Source: Entophlyctis helioformis
Lineage: Eukaryota; Chytridiomycota; Chytridiomycetes; Chytridiales; Chytriomycetaceae
Length of the DNA stretch: 64,000 nt
Assembly: GCA_025526915.1 (NCBI GenBank)
Contig: JAHLKH010000064.1
Coordinates: 62,001 to 126,000 of the forward strand
Reading direction: 5' to 3'
The notes beneath the pieces are model-generated. The model ran no database searches. It saw only the letters and a program-made list of their open reading frames with translations, and had not been told where the DNA came from. The position numbers and the translations under genes are program-made. Of this stretch, positions 53,438 to 64,000 are shown piece by piece (positions within the stretch are counted from its first letter, which is position 1; each line of letters starts with the position of its first letter).

Positions 53438-56005
53438 CTAGGCGCCTGATGCGCCACTCCGGTCCTCTAGTCCCTCTATTTGATCTCCGCCGCCGCTGCC
53501 GTGACTGTTGTTGCTGGCATGTGCCGCTGCTGCCGCCACAGCTGCACCTGCTGCCGCCGCCGCTGCCGCTGCCGCGAAATCAGGCATGCCTGTCCACATT
53601 CTGTGAGCTCTACCGCCCTGAACACACTCGGGCCATGCAGCGCGTACCTCCTCCATTGCCGTACGGAATCAGAAGCGACAGGGCAGTGACCGCCTGCAGC
53701 ACGTCGTTGGGGAGCGACAAGAGATTCTGCATCTGTTGTTGAGGCGGTGGCGGCGCAGCGTACATGCCTCCTGAGAACATGAGTCTGTGGTAAAAGGAAG
53801 GCTCTTGCGGGCCGGGCGGGATAAGCGGCAGGAGCGGGCGTTGGTAGAGACTGGATGGCGCTGGGATCTGCGTCCGGCGTTGGCGACGGCCGCGAGGTTT
53901 TCCTGTCTTGGCTGGGTTGGGCGGTTGTATTGGCGCAGATGCGACGTCGACAGGATCGGTAGGTGTCGCAGTGGATGGCTGAGATGAATCAGGAGGTGGC
54001 TGTACAGGGGCTTGGCTTGATGTTGCGGGCTGCTGCACTCCCTCTGCGACAGGCGCTGGAGTTGCTGACGAACTAGACGCGCTACCGTCAGGTTGCGCAT
54101 CAATATGGGACGTGCTGCGACCATGGATGCTGCTGCTGGTGCCGACACTGTTGCCCTCATCCACCGGTTTGTCAAGGACGCCTTGGTTGTCCTGCATATC
54201 CAATGATCCGACCCCAGACTCAACACCGAGTCGCGGCCGCTTTGGCGTTTGCGAGGCTGGACTCATTGCTCCGTCACTGGCCGCATGATCAACCGTCGGT
54301 ATCCGCGTACGAGGGCGACCGCGCCGCTTGTGCTCCGCGTCAATGCATAGCTGTGCCTTGCCCATCCTCACACACCGCTGTAGGCCCGCTAAGCGTCAGC
54401 ACTTGCTCATCAATTCCAAAGGTCAAGCAGCTCAGGGCTGATGCCACTCACCCGACAAGGCCGCTCATTGTCACAAGCCACGTGCGACTTTTTGCACAGC
54501 TGGCATGCATGTACAACCACTTTCCCCATCATGTAGTCGGGTATAGAGTGAGCCTGATGCTGGATATGCGACATGTGCTGGGAAAACGGGTTGAGATGCA
54601 TGCTGCCAAGTGCCGCGTGTGCAAACTGCTGGTTCTGGTGCTGTTGGTGCAGCTCACTCATCATGTGGAACTGCGCTGCATTGGCGAGTGAGGCGGCAGC
54701 AGCCAGAGCAGCCGCCGATTGCGTGATCTCCAAGTGAGACTGGCTGTCCATGTGTGACATGGCGTCATGGTCAGGTGAGGCATGTGCTTGTTGCTCGCGG
54801 TTGTGGCTGTCGTCGTTGTCGCGATTGGGATCGTGGTCATGGTGGTGGCTGTTGAACCCCTGCGTGCGGATCTCGTGAGATATCGCTGCTTGATCATCTG
54901 TGCCGCGAACATCATGCTGCTGCTCGTTGTTTTGATCGTGCTGGCTATCTCCTAGCAAGTCCTGCTGCTGCACATGGCCGTCGTCTTGTCGGTGTTGGCG
55001 ATCTGACTGCTCGACCAGCGGCTGGTATCCTTGTTCTTCGTGCTCTTCACGCTCTTCCTGGTCACGTTGCTCATCCTGCTGCTCCTGCTGCTGCTGTTGT
55101 TGCTGCTGCTGCTGGATGGCCGCCATCGCCTCTGTTGCGGCCTTGATCGTCGCATAGGTAAGCAAACTCGAGGACTGTCGATTCCAAAGCATGCACAGCC
55201 ATACATGTCAGTCCGCCTTATACAGCTATGCTTGTCCCGGTTGAGTCGCTTTTACTTGATCGTTCCAAGGGATGCCTGCCTGCTTTGCCATGAATCGCGG
55301 GTCGAACAGCATGTGCGTGGGCACAAACGGCAGAATCGACTGCAAAGCCTGCTCAGCCGCCGCCATAGCGTCATGCTCGGCATCGTGATGGATCGTCTCG
55401 CCATTCATATCGCCATCATCACCGCACGCATCAACGTCGCCACCAGCATCCTGAGCGGCATCGTGATCCGCGTCCGGGAGAGACGAGATCACAGCATTCT
55501 CAATCGATCTTGCGATGTGGTCTGCATGGTGGTGGTGTTGGTGGTCATAAGCGTCTCCGATGCCGAATCGGCCTCTGCTCCTGCTGCTGCTGCCGCTGGT
55601 ACTGCCGAGGTGTCTCTGCGGGTCGTTGATGAGCGCAGAGACGGCTGTTGCCAACGCAGCAGCCGTGCTGTCGCTGGCAAACATTGACGGAGACACATGG
55701 TCGTTGCTGCTGCTACTGCTGCTGCTACTGGTGCTGGTGCCAGCGGTGTTGTTGGCGATGTCGGATGCAATGCCAGCCGACCGACTGCCTGTGCCGGGGC
55801 TGATGAACGACGAGCCCTGCATCCTTGCGAGAGCAGGCGATGCGGCTCTGTGTGGGGATGGCGTTGCGTCTGTGCCCAACATGGCGAGGATGCGCAGCTG
55901 TTCGTGGAAGGACTGGAACGGCTGCGGCTGCGGCGGCTCGTCGCTGCTGCCCTGGTTGGTGTCGTGGTTGCTGCTGCCGTCTGCGTCCGGCGTGCGATGC
56001 GACAT
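53438..56005 (-). CDS. Zn2Cys6 (Gal4-type) transcription factor
   Basis: Exons 55256-56005, 54452-55174, 53648-54377 and 53438-53589 give exactly 784 residues. The zinc cluster is CQLCKKSHVACDNERPCRRC followed by VRMGKAQLC, the Cys-x2-Cys-x6-Cys-x5-Cys-x2-Cys-x6-Cys pattern. An intron splits it at CR|RC. The basic tail EHKRRGRPR follows. The CKKSH.ACDNERPC.RC and HK.RGRPR signature is that of the Ert1/Rds2 class, which in yeasts controls gluconeogenesis and non-fermentable carbon use. Unusually, the cluster sits in mid-protein after about 480 residues rich in Ser, His, Asp and Gln. The C-terminus has a PLLPLIPPGPQEPSFYHRLM block and an alanine run. The true start may lie in an unseen upstream exon. 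Confidence 0.88.
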
Positions 56006-56310
56006 GTCTGTCTGTGCGTCTGTCTGTGTGTCTGTGCCGGGCCCTGTCTTGCGACCCACGGCCTCGCCTTGAGTTGTTTGGTTGGCCGACAGACCCAAAA
56101 ACCTCCGACGCCGCCGTGGCGTGCACGCTCAAAGGCGGTCCAGCCAAAACATCGCCGTCTCGAGCGTGCTGATCTCTGACCAAAGCGAGGCACCAGGGAT
56201 CGCCTCATCCATTGTCCATAGTCGCAGTCGCTTTATTGGACGCCGTTTGGGAATGCACAACTTTACCCTTTATAGGACAGATCTGCCAATACAATGACGC
56301 TTGCCAGCCG

Positions 56311-59300
56311 TCAGCTGGACAGCATGGGAAGCGGTGTTGTGCCTGCAACCATGGCACACAACGCCAGTGTCAGCCGTGCTCGCATCTATCCATCAACCTT
56401 GTCACGAAGCTCGCGCCACGCATACCTTCACCTGGAACGGCTGTTGATGGCGTGCCAGGAATGATGCTCTTGAGACTCATCTCAAGAGTGCGCTCCTTCT
56501 GCTTGATGCCCGTGATGTCTCGTCGCAGCTGGTTGATCTCCTTGATGAGCGTCACGTTCTCCTGCATGATGCGCACATTGTCCGACCGGTGCAGGAGCTG
56601 ATCCTTGGACACCTTGCGGCGAAGCGACGCAACTGTGCGCTCAAGGTACTCGCGCTGGCGAGCATACTCTTGCTGGATGTCGACTTCCACGGCATCCTCT
56701 TCGCGCGAGCTCTCCTTGCAGTACTTTTGGTACAGCTTCTTGAGGTACGTCTGTCGCGACCATCATCCAGTGTCAGCTGCAGCTGCTTCTCTGGCGGTGG
56801 TGTGCCGCTCTATCTTACCTTGAGCAGCTTGGGCTCTTGGATGTACTGAACAGTCTCGCTCAGATCCACCTTGAAGCGGCGGATCAGGGCGACGCCTGCA
56901 TTGACCTTGGCACGCTCCTTGGCCACCTCCTTCTCAGCAGCCTTCAACTTGAGCTTCAGATCCGCAATCGTCAGCTCCAGGTCCGAGTTGGCCTTGTGGT
57001 AGTGCTCCAACTCCACATCCATCTCCTTGATCTGCTGCGTCATGCCCTGGATGTCCTGCTCGCGCGGCTCGATCTGCTTCTTGAGCTCCTTGATCTTGTA
57101 GTCTAGCACAAACTTGAACTTTTCCAGCTCTTGATTCTTCTTCTTGAGATCGTAGATGCGCTTCTCCTTATCTTGGATCGTCTCATCGCGCTCTTGGATC
57201 TGGCGTGCACTCTCTCTTTCAGCATGCACGCTCACACCGCCAAGTCGCCCATACGGGGTCCACTCACCTCCTTCTTAAGACCGGCAATGTCCTTTTCGAG
57301 ACTCTTGATGACCGAGTGCAGCTTCTTCTCCTCGTTGTACATCTTGGCAATCTCGCCCTTGTGCGCATCAATCTCGCCTTGCAGCGTGTTGAACTTTTTG
57401 CGCATAATGCCGTTCTCGCCCTTGAGCCGCATGACAATCTCGCGCTCCTCCTTGAGCTTGCGCTCGTAGCGGTGCTTGAGCTCAAGAACCTCAGAGTCGG
57501 CATCTTGCTCAGTCTCCTTGGTCGTCTCTTCAAACTCGAGCAGCTGTCGCTTCATCTCTTCTTGCAGCTTGATACGTCGATGGCACAGCTGTGAGTCCCC
57601 GCCTCTCGGTGTCGTGCATGGCATGCAGTCAAACACGCTAAACTTACACGATCAATTTCGGCCTGCTTCTCTTTGAGACGTGCCTCAAAGTGCTTGGTCA
57701 GATCCTCGAGCGCCTGGTCTTTGGCGTTCTGCATCTCGCGCATCTGCTTCTCCCACTGCTCCTGCAGCTCGGCAGTCTTGACCTGCAGCTCCTGGTACTT
57801 TTCGTATTCGGCCATCAGTTTCGCGTTGTGTGCCGTCTCGAGCTCCATCAGCTCCTTGGCATGCCTGTCCTTCTCCTCGGCCATCTCCTCCTCGTGGCGC
57901 ATCTCTTCCTTCTCCTTGTCGGTGCGCAGGACTGTGCTCGTGATCTTGAGTGCTTCGATCTCCTGCATAAACTTCTCGGTGACTTCTTTGATCTTTTCGT
58001 TGAAATTCATGTCTTTGAGGCGGAGCTGGTACTCGTTTTCCATCTTGAGCTCCTCGACCCGTGTCTTGAGTTCGGCCATCATCGAGTTTTTCTCTTCCAG
58101 GTCGGACTTGGTCACAAGAATCTGCGGGGCGTCATCAAGAGTCAGTTCTGGTTCCTCATTGACTGGCGGTGAACACGCAAACCACTTGCCTCGTCAGCAT
58201 ACACAATGTCGCGCTCGCGCTTTGTGCCACGACCGTCGCGGTCAGCGATACGGAAGATGTACAGGCAGCCGTCCTCCGAGGTGGAGAACAGATACTGGTC
58301 ATCAAAACTGATGCGCAGCTTCGTGATGGATGCGGAATGGCCCTGGTGCTCTTGAAATTCGCCAGGCTCGGATCCGAGCGGGAACCGCATCGATCTCACG
58401 GTGCCGCTTGCCGTGCCTGGCACAAGGCAATGTCAGCGTGCATTGCTATTGCATAAACATGCATCCGCAGCGCAAGCATGCATACCAACAAACATCATGC
58501 GGCCAGAGTGCGAGAGGGCCACTTGCGTCAGCACACAGTCGGACTCGAGCTCCCGCACAATTTGCGAGTCGATGATTTCCTGTTGATCAAGCCGCGTCAG
58601 CACGCCGCGTCAGTCCAAGTGCCCCGTAGCTTCCACGTGTGTGGATACATACCTTGAGGGTCTTGTCGCTTCCAACGGCAAAAATGGTCTTGCCGTCCGG
58701 TGTCGCACATGCGCAACTATAGCTGCAGCTTTTGAGGATACTCTCGCCCTCGCGCTTGATGCCCACACCGGCATGCCCCGAAAGATCACGCAGCGACCAG
58801 TCGTAGATGGCGCCATCAACACCAGCCGATATGATTTTGGAGTCATCGGCTGTCCAGTAGATGGATCGCACTTTGCCGTTGTGGCCCTTGAGGTTTCCCA
58901 GGTTGTCAAAGTTCCATGTCGAGTAGATTTGGATAGTGTTGCCATGCACGGCTGCAAAATATTGTCCGCCGTTGGAAAAGCGGCACTGCGAACACGGAAT
59001 CCCGTTGCGACCGTCGCATTAGTAGTCGATTGACGAGCATGGCGATGCAAAGGAAAGCAGCCCACCTCGCGACAGCCGCGAATCGTAAACTCGCGGAACG
59101 GTCGGATGTCATCAATAAGCAGGTTCATCAAACGCAGCTTGTCGCTGAACCCGACGAGAATATAGAGCCCTGATGGATGCATGGCGACTGAAAACGCCTC
59201 TTCTGGAAAATACTTGACCAGCTCCGACGTTGTCTCGAGGTAGTTCCATACGCGGATGGATCGGTCCGAAGAGCAAGTGACGATGAGTGGTTGCGGATGC

Positions 59301-61049
59301 ACGTGTCCATGCCTGTGATCTGGTTGTGGTGGAACGGCTGTGCAAACGAATCAAAGCGAGCCTCTTCTCCCTACGAGCCGCATTGTTGCGCAGATTGTCA
59401 GCATCCTTCCAGACTATGAGACTGTGTGCAAGAGTTACCTTGACTTCAGCATTGGCAAGCGAGATGCTATTGATCTGGCAGTTGTCCGTTGTGCAGAGCA
59501 GCGTGTCTTCCGATGGGCTGACAGCCATATTGGTGATCCTGACATTCTCATCCAAGAGCGTGTACTCTCTCGATTTGCGGTACATTTCACGCTGTGAGTT
59601 GGACTGCCCCTGCGAGCTGCCGCCAGTGTTGCTTGTGATCTGTGCTGCAGCAGCGGCAATACCGCTTGACGCCAGTTCCTCGGATCGCTCGTACATGGCT
59701 GCCATGCCGCCTGCACAGCCAACAACAAACCCTTTGCTGAATGCCGCAACGCAGTAGATGGCGCGTGGAACCATGTTTGCGCCGTGGGTATGCTGGATCT
59801 CTGCCTTGAGCTCTCCGTTTGACTCGAACACGTAGATCTTGCCATCTTCTGTTCCTGCAATGATGCGATCGTCTGGCGTCCATGTATGGGCAGTAAAATT
59901 CTTCCAACAGGCATGCAAGTTGAGCGGTCAGCGTTGGAATAGCAACGTCACATTGAGCAAACGGCGCTGCACCTTGTAATCAAACTTTTGCACGCCGACC
60001 GTCTTGAGCACGCCCTCTTGGTAGCGGAAGATTTTGAAGATGCCATTGCCGATACAGCAGATCTGCGTGCTGTCCGTTGGATTGATGGACACCTGGTACA
60101 CCACCGCACCCAGCAGATTCTCCTTGTTGTCTTTGGCATTACCCTGCTGGCTCGTGGGCAGCAGGAGCATTCCGCCTGCCTGGCCGCCGATCTTGTCGGG
60201 CATGTTCGCCGTGCGAACCGACGCAAACGTCTTGGACTTTTCCCAGGACCAGTAATGCAGCATCCAGTCTGGCGCGCCAGTCTGCGTAACCAGAAACTTG
60301 GAGTCTGCCGAGAAGCCGACCGAAATGAATTCCTTGGCCTCGACGTCGGGCATTGCCAGGGTTTTGCGTCGGCGCAGTGTGTGCAGGTCGTAGACAATGC
60401 AGACTGGCTTCTCGCCACGCTCTGCAATGGCAACGAACCGCTTGTTGCCGCCGACGGTCATGGCCGTCATGCCCTCGGACTTTTCGGTTGCAGGGATGAA
60501 GCGCTGCGTCTTGTTCTCGGTGTTGTAGAGGATCGCATTGGAGCCTGCTGGATAGAGGATCGTTTGCTCGTCCAAGTACATGACATTGTTGCTCACGTCT
60601 CCCTTGAGACCGAACACATGTCTGTTGTCGAACAGAGTGTTTGTCAGTGCCCGATTTCAGCTGCTCGATGTGGCAGAGCGGGAGTGTGGTGCTTTGGAGC
60701 GGCGGCCGTTCCATTCTCTGGCTAGATGACTGGAAAGATGGCAGCTATGATGCAGCTGGCCGAGCCTTGTTTTGTCGCAGCCACAACTGAGCAGCATGGC
60801 ATGCTGGCAGAAGGTGTCGTGTTGATGTCGCACGTCTGCCATCGCAGCTTTTGACGCGTATCAACACGGCACAACAGTCTGCCAGCGTGTTGCGTTCGTT
60901 GCGCTGCATGCCCAGAGCAGACGAGAATGAACAGCCACGGCGTGGCACAGCAGCAATGGAGAGCAGAACCCCACAGTATGGCCATCCGCACACGCCAAGG
61001 CGTTAGCAACCAGGGCGACTGACCGGTGAGAGACAGCCGCGATAGACAT
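56311..61049 (-). CDS. CFAP57: Cilia- and flagella-associated protein 57 (WDR65)
   Basis: Axonemal protein of the inner-arm dynein/regulatory region. Twelve exons: 61024-61049, 59952-60621, 59439-59900, 59066-59337, 58653-58985, 58486-58579, 58190-58416, 57648-58121, 57268-57588, 56819-57199, 56426-56750 and 56311-56342. They give about 1205 residues. The tiny first exon MSIAAVSHR joins [14 protein letters not shown] across a 402-bp intron. N-terminal WD40 repeats carry [20 protein letters not shown] text ([18 protein letters not shown]). The C-terminal coiled coil is near-identical to animal CFAP57 ([68 protein letters not shown]). One base is missing near 59290 (CIRN-PLIVTC). Intron 58122-58189 is GC-AG. 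Confidence 0.95.
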
Positions 61050-61113
61050 GGCGGCGTCGGAATTGAGCTGCTCGTCTGTCGGTTCTGATCTATGTTCCGC
61101 GGGCAAAACTTAT

Positions 61114-62325
61114 TTATTCCATTTCCATTCGCTCCTCATCGCAGACCTGTTTTGGGGCAGGCCTGACACTCAGGCCATGCTGTATGTCAGAGACGACCAT
61201 GGAGACGAACACTATGATTGGCACGTTTAGAGCAATAAGAGCATATGCTGCACCAGCCAAGCCACGATCCAAAAGTGTCAGCCACAGGTGCATGCGATTA
61301 AAGACGGCGTGCAGATGCAAAGCACGAGTTGGACGTACTCAGAAACTGTAGAGCTGGCCGTGAACGCGCAATGTGCTGATCTTGATAGATCAAATACCCG
61401 GCCCACCCGAGTGCACTCGTTTGGACAACAATGACAACCGTGTATGTTCGCAGGCCTGATAACGGAATGGTCTGGAAGTGCTGTCGCCAAAATCGCCGGC
61501 GCTGCAATGGCCGTTATCATCCATAGCACCATGGCTGAGATCTGCTGTGGCAGCAGATTGCCCTTGGCATATTCGAGTGCCAAGTACGCGGCAGCTACAT
61601 CCGTGTTTTGCGACGAGGTCACGACGGCAACGATCAGGAGTGGCACGGCAACAATGTGGAGATTGGTTTTGATCTTTGTCAGGAACTGTATGATCTGCAC
61701 TCTGAAGAGCATGGCTGGTGGCCGTGTTAGTCAGCATCGATAGACCATGACCGCGTGTCCCTTACATCGCCGATTCATGCTGGCACCGTATTCATGGTAC
61801 AGATGCCAGGACACTGATTTCCGGATCTTGATCGTCACTCCAATGTTCAAGCACAGACCAATGGCATTTACGCTCAGATTCAGAACGTTGAGTATTTGCA
61901 CGAGCCTGTATCAAGTATTGCGCATCTGCTATGGATGCCCGTGACTGTTGAATGCCAGCCAAAAGCGGAGCGTTGACAACGGCTGTGGGATCTTGTCTTG
62001 ACGGTGTTTGAACCGTTGCACCAGTGACAACGATGGAGCTGGGCGATGGACACAGGTAAAAGTCGTACGCCGTGTACAGGTTTGTGGTGATTGTGGCGGC
62101 ATCCGATGCGTCTGTCAGTCTCATCCAAGAGTCGGAGCAGGTGTTGAAGAAGTCTACGGATAGAAATTCTGTCATGAAGTGGGCGAGAGCACGAACGTAA
62201 AGTTAGTGGCATGGCGGCCGGGCCGATCCATTGTTGCTACGGTGACCCTCGAATATACCCGTGACCACGAAAAACACAAAAAACGCCCGTACTGTTGGCA
62301 TCCCGGAGATTTCGAACGCGTTCAT
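61114..62325 (-). CDS. Multi-pass membrane protein of unknown function, copy 1
   Basis: Not recognised. Proposed exons 62247-62325, 61946-62168, 61766-61905, 61530-61714, 61339-61480 and 61114-61247 give 300 residues in frame. A signal/anchor (VRAFFVFFVVTGIF) precedes an extracellular stretch with cysteines and DASDAATITTNLYTAYDFYLC. Membrane segments follow: ILNVLNLSVNAIGLCLNIGV, LHIVAVPLLIVAVV, TYTVVIVVQTSALGWAGYLIY and YALIALNVPIIVFVSMVV, then an acidic tail. Two introns are very short (40 and 49 bp) and could be misreadings. The reading before the start codon is open and could splice to the neighbouring membrane gene, so the two might be one transcript. Paralogue of the gene at the right edge. 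Confidence 0.62.
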
Positions 62326-62362
62326 GGTCCGCAACTGGCGAGGCACGATGGGCGAGTAGGTG

Positions 62363-63424
62363 TCAGTTGCCAGACAAGACACAAAGGCAGGCCGGAAAGG
62401 GTGCTGCAGTCCATGGTGTCCATCGAATGGATACGAAACTCACTCCATCGACGACCATGATAACCAGGTGGATTTGCAGCAGCATGAATAGCGCGCTTTG
62501 TGCCACAAAGATGGTGGCACTGCCAATGTTGTTGCCAAACGCCCGCTGGTTGAACTCCCAAAAGACGACAATGGTGGCAATCTGCAGACTGAGGCTGAGA
62601 ATGCAGGTTGTCGCATGCTGGACTATTGACCGGCTGGAGTGCCTGGCTGCTCGTTCGAGCCTGGCCTTCTCGGAGTGGTAGTAATCTTGTGGGGGTTTGT
62701 GGTCGGGCTGAACGCGTTGAGTTGGATTGCGAACGAGCACCTCCAACTGCGCTGCTATTGTGTCGTCATAGTCGAAGCTTGTAGGGATGAGCAGGTCGCC
62801 TGTCATGGAGCTCGACGGCTGAGGCTGGCCTGCCGTCGCTGTTGACAATACTGTCTCGGTCACCAGCAGCCGGGAAGACTGCGACTCTTGTGCGTTGTAT
62901 GGGTTGGCGCCGGTGCTTCTTGGGGTCCACATTTTGGATAGCTGGCGTTATGATGCTTTGCGCTTGTGAGTAAACCAGAGTGATGTAAAGTATCTGCAGG
63001 GTTTTGAGATTGAGATCCAGTTGGTACAGCAACACGAACCGAAGCCATCAAGCAGGGCAAGGATTCAAATAATTGTCAGGCTCCAACTTGTGTACGTCAA
63101 TAGCAAAGAAATGCCAGTGACGGACGACGCTTGATGCTGAATTGAACCGCAAGGGGCAGTTCTCGTGCTGTAGAGTAGATGTCTGCGACGGCCGCATCTG
63201 AAGACGTCACGGGAAGAAAGGCCGCGTCTGTGGTGCCATGCTCCAGACCGCAGCAAACATTTGGAGCGTGGTGCGGAGATTCCAACGGCAACATTCAACA
63301 GAAATGGCGCGTGCCACGGGTGGTGCTGTCGGATGCTTGCCCGCACTATGACGTGGCGAGCATAGAAGGCTGTCAACGTGTGTGGCGCCACATGTAACAG
63401 CGAAGCAATGCATACGGCCGGCAC
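62363..63424 (-). CDS. Membrane protein paralogue, copy 2, exon structure unresolved
   Basis: The clear part is 62363-62932, encoding a polar region with PQDYYHSEKARLERAARHS and two membrane segments (TCILSLSLQIATIVVFW and IFVAQSALFMLLQIHLVIMVV), like the end of copy 1. Upstream, 62950-63035 encodes a membrane segment (LKTLQILYITLVYSQAQSII) in another frame. Bases 63100-63290 encode a stretch (SSDAAVADIYSTA) resembling the extracellular part of copy 1, in yet another frame. I could not join these with convincing splice sites. Two missing A's near 62932 would connect the first two. The gene may be degenerate or contain errors. A GTGAGT after VVDG could also splice into copy 1. Confidence 0.35.
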
Positions 63425-63598
63425 AACGAGCTAGACGTGGCGTTGGAGTCATATCCTCAATACAAGATCGATGATGAGCCACAGGGAAGGAATACCAAAG
63501 CCTGCCAAATCCCATCCAACCGTTCCGTTTCAATAGGAGGGTGGCCTGCTGTGCTTGGACCACTCTAAGCGGCGAGTGCGTAAAATCGTATATACACT

Positions 63599-64000
63599 TT
63601 ATTCAATGTCCATCCGCTGAACATCAGCAGGCTGGTTTGTATCGATAAGGTTGATCCTGTATCCTCGATGAATGTCTCGAATGACAAGAATAGAGAGGAC
63701 CATGGCTGGTATGTTGATCAGTAGGATGGCCGTCACTGTGCATGGCCGATGGAATTTACCCACCGCCGCCTAATGTTAGTGTTCGCCATGTTTAGATGTT
63801 TGGAACCAGACTTACTTAGAAAGAGGAAGCCAAGACGTGCGCGTGCGAGGTGCTCGTCCATTACAATCAAGTACATTGTCCACCCGCAGACCCCGCTTTG
63901 GACCAGCAAGATTGCAAAGTACACACGAAGCAGTGGAATCGAATGGTCGTACAGTGCTTTGGTGATGACGGGCGGACCGGTGAAGATCGTGAGGAGACCC
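63599..64000 (-). CDS. Membrane protein paralogue, copy 3, 5' part outside window
   Basis: Two exons are visible: 63816 to the window end, and 63599-63735, joined in phase 1 by an 80-bp intron. The sequence reads FTGPPVITKALYDHSIPLL, VYFAILLVQSGVCGWTMYLIV, DEHLARARLGFLFL, then MTAILLINIPAMVLSILVIRD and a short tail ending QRMDIE. It aligns with the last two membrane segments of copy 1 (GWAGYLIYQDQHIARSRPALQF and the ERMEME tail). The start lies beyond base 64000. Function unknown; the family appears to be a local tandem expansion. Confidence 0.7.

Noticed and set aside
60139..60714. ATG at 60714 as the CFAP57 start
   Set aside because: It is out of frame with the conserved HVFGLKGD start and no splice site links them. 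A 26-nt exon at 61024-61049 fits phase and family N-terminus.
1..64000. CRISPR arrays, rRNA, tRNA, insertion sequences or prophage
   Set aside because: No spaced repeats, rRNA-like blocks, convincing tRNA cloverleaf or transposase motif were seen; the window is ordinary intron-bearing fungal DNA.

Overview
This is a gene-dense, GC-rich nuclear contig from a fungus with a swimming, flagellated stage, most likely a chytrid (Chytridiomycota). The fungal signs are a Zn2Cys6 regulator, a Set9-type histone methyltransferase, mitochondrial Psd1 and short spliceosomal introns with CTAAC/CTGAC-like branch sites. The flagellar signs are CFAP57, WDR92/DNAAF10 and an RJL-type GTPase. The F-box/28-residue ankyrin-like proteins are also typical of chytrid expansions. 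The species is inferred, not proven. I saw no rRNA, tRNA, CRISPR array or transposon. Exon coordinates below come from reading splice sites and checking that phases and total length agree.

Layout. 1-9 kb: a broken F-box/ankyrin gene cut by the window edge, ATP synthase gamma, a cytosolic HSP70 sharing a promoter (with a heat shock element) with a bacterial-type arsenate reductase, and an intact F-box/ankyrin gene. 9-20.6 kb: a small hypothetical gene, a CDK-like kinase back to back with PRCC, COG1 back to back with PSD1, and a small SET protein. 20.7-34 kb: ATRIP, alpha-COP, NC2-beta and UVSSA, mixing checkpoint/repair, COPI traffic and transcription. 33.9-44 kb: two tandem secreted paralogues of unknown function, the RJL GTPase, a PHACTR-like RPEL protein, and a very long gene that appears to fuse Set9 (H4K20 methyltransferase) to an AT-hook/PWWP-like protein. 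44-56 kb: two coiled-coil genes of unknown function, WDR92, a helical-domain/pseudokinase/LRR protein with an MLKL-like layout, and a Zn2Cys6 regulator. 56-64 kb: CFAP57 and a tandem family of small multi-pass membrane proteins running off the right edge.

Genes alternate between tight divergent pairs (39-390 bp apart) and convergent pairs with short 3' gaps. Most genes are housekeeping and read cleanly through many introns. However, at least seven otherwise well-conserved genes each need one or two bases restored inside a short homopolymer. This looks like residual consensus error more than gene death, and it should temper any pseudogene call here. The points most worth follow-up are the Set9-PWWP fusion, the MLKL-like LRR pseudokinase, the PHACTR-like protein in a fungus, the secreted pair with intron turnover, and the membrane family at the right edge.
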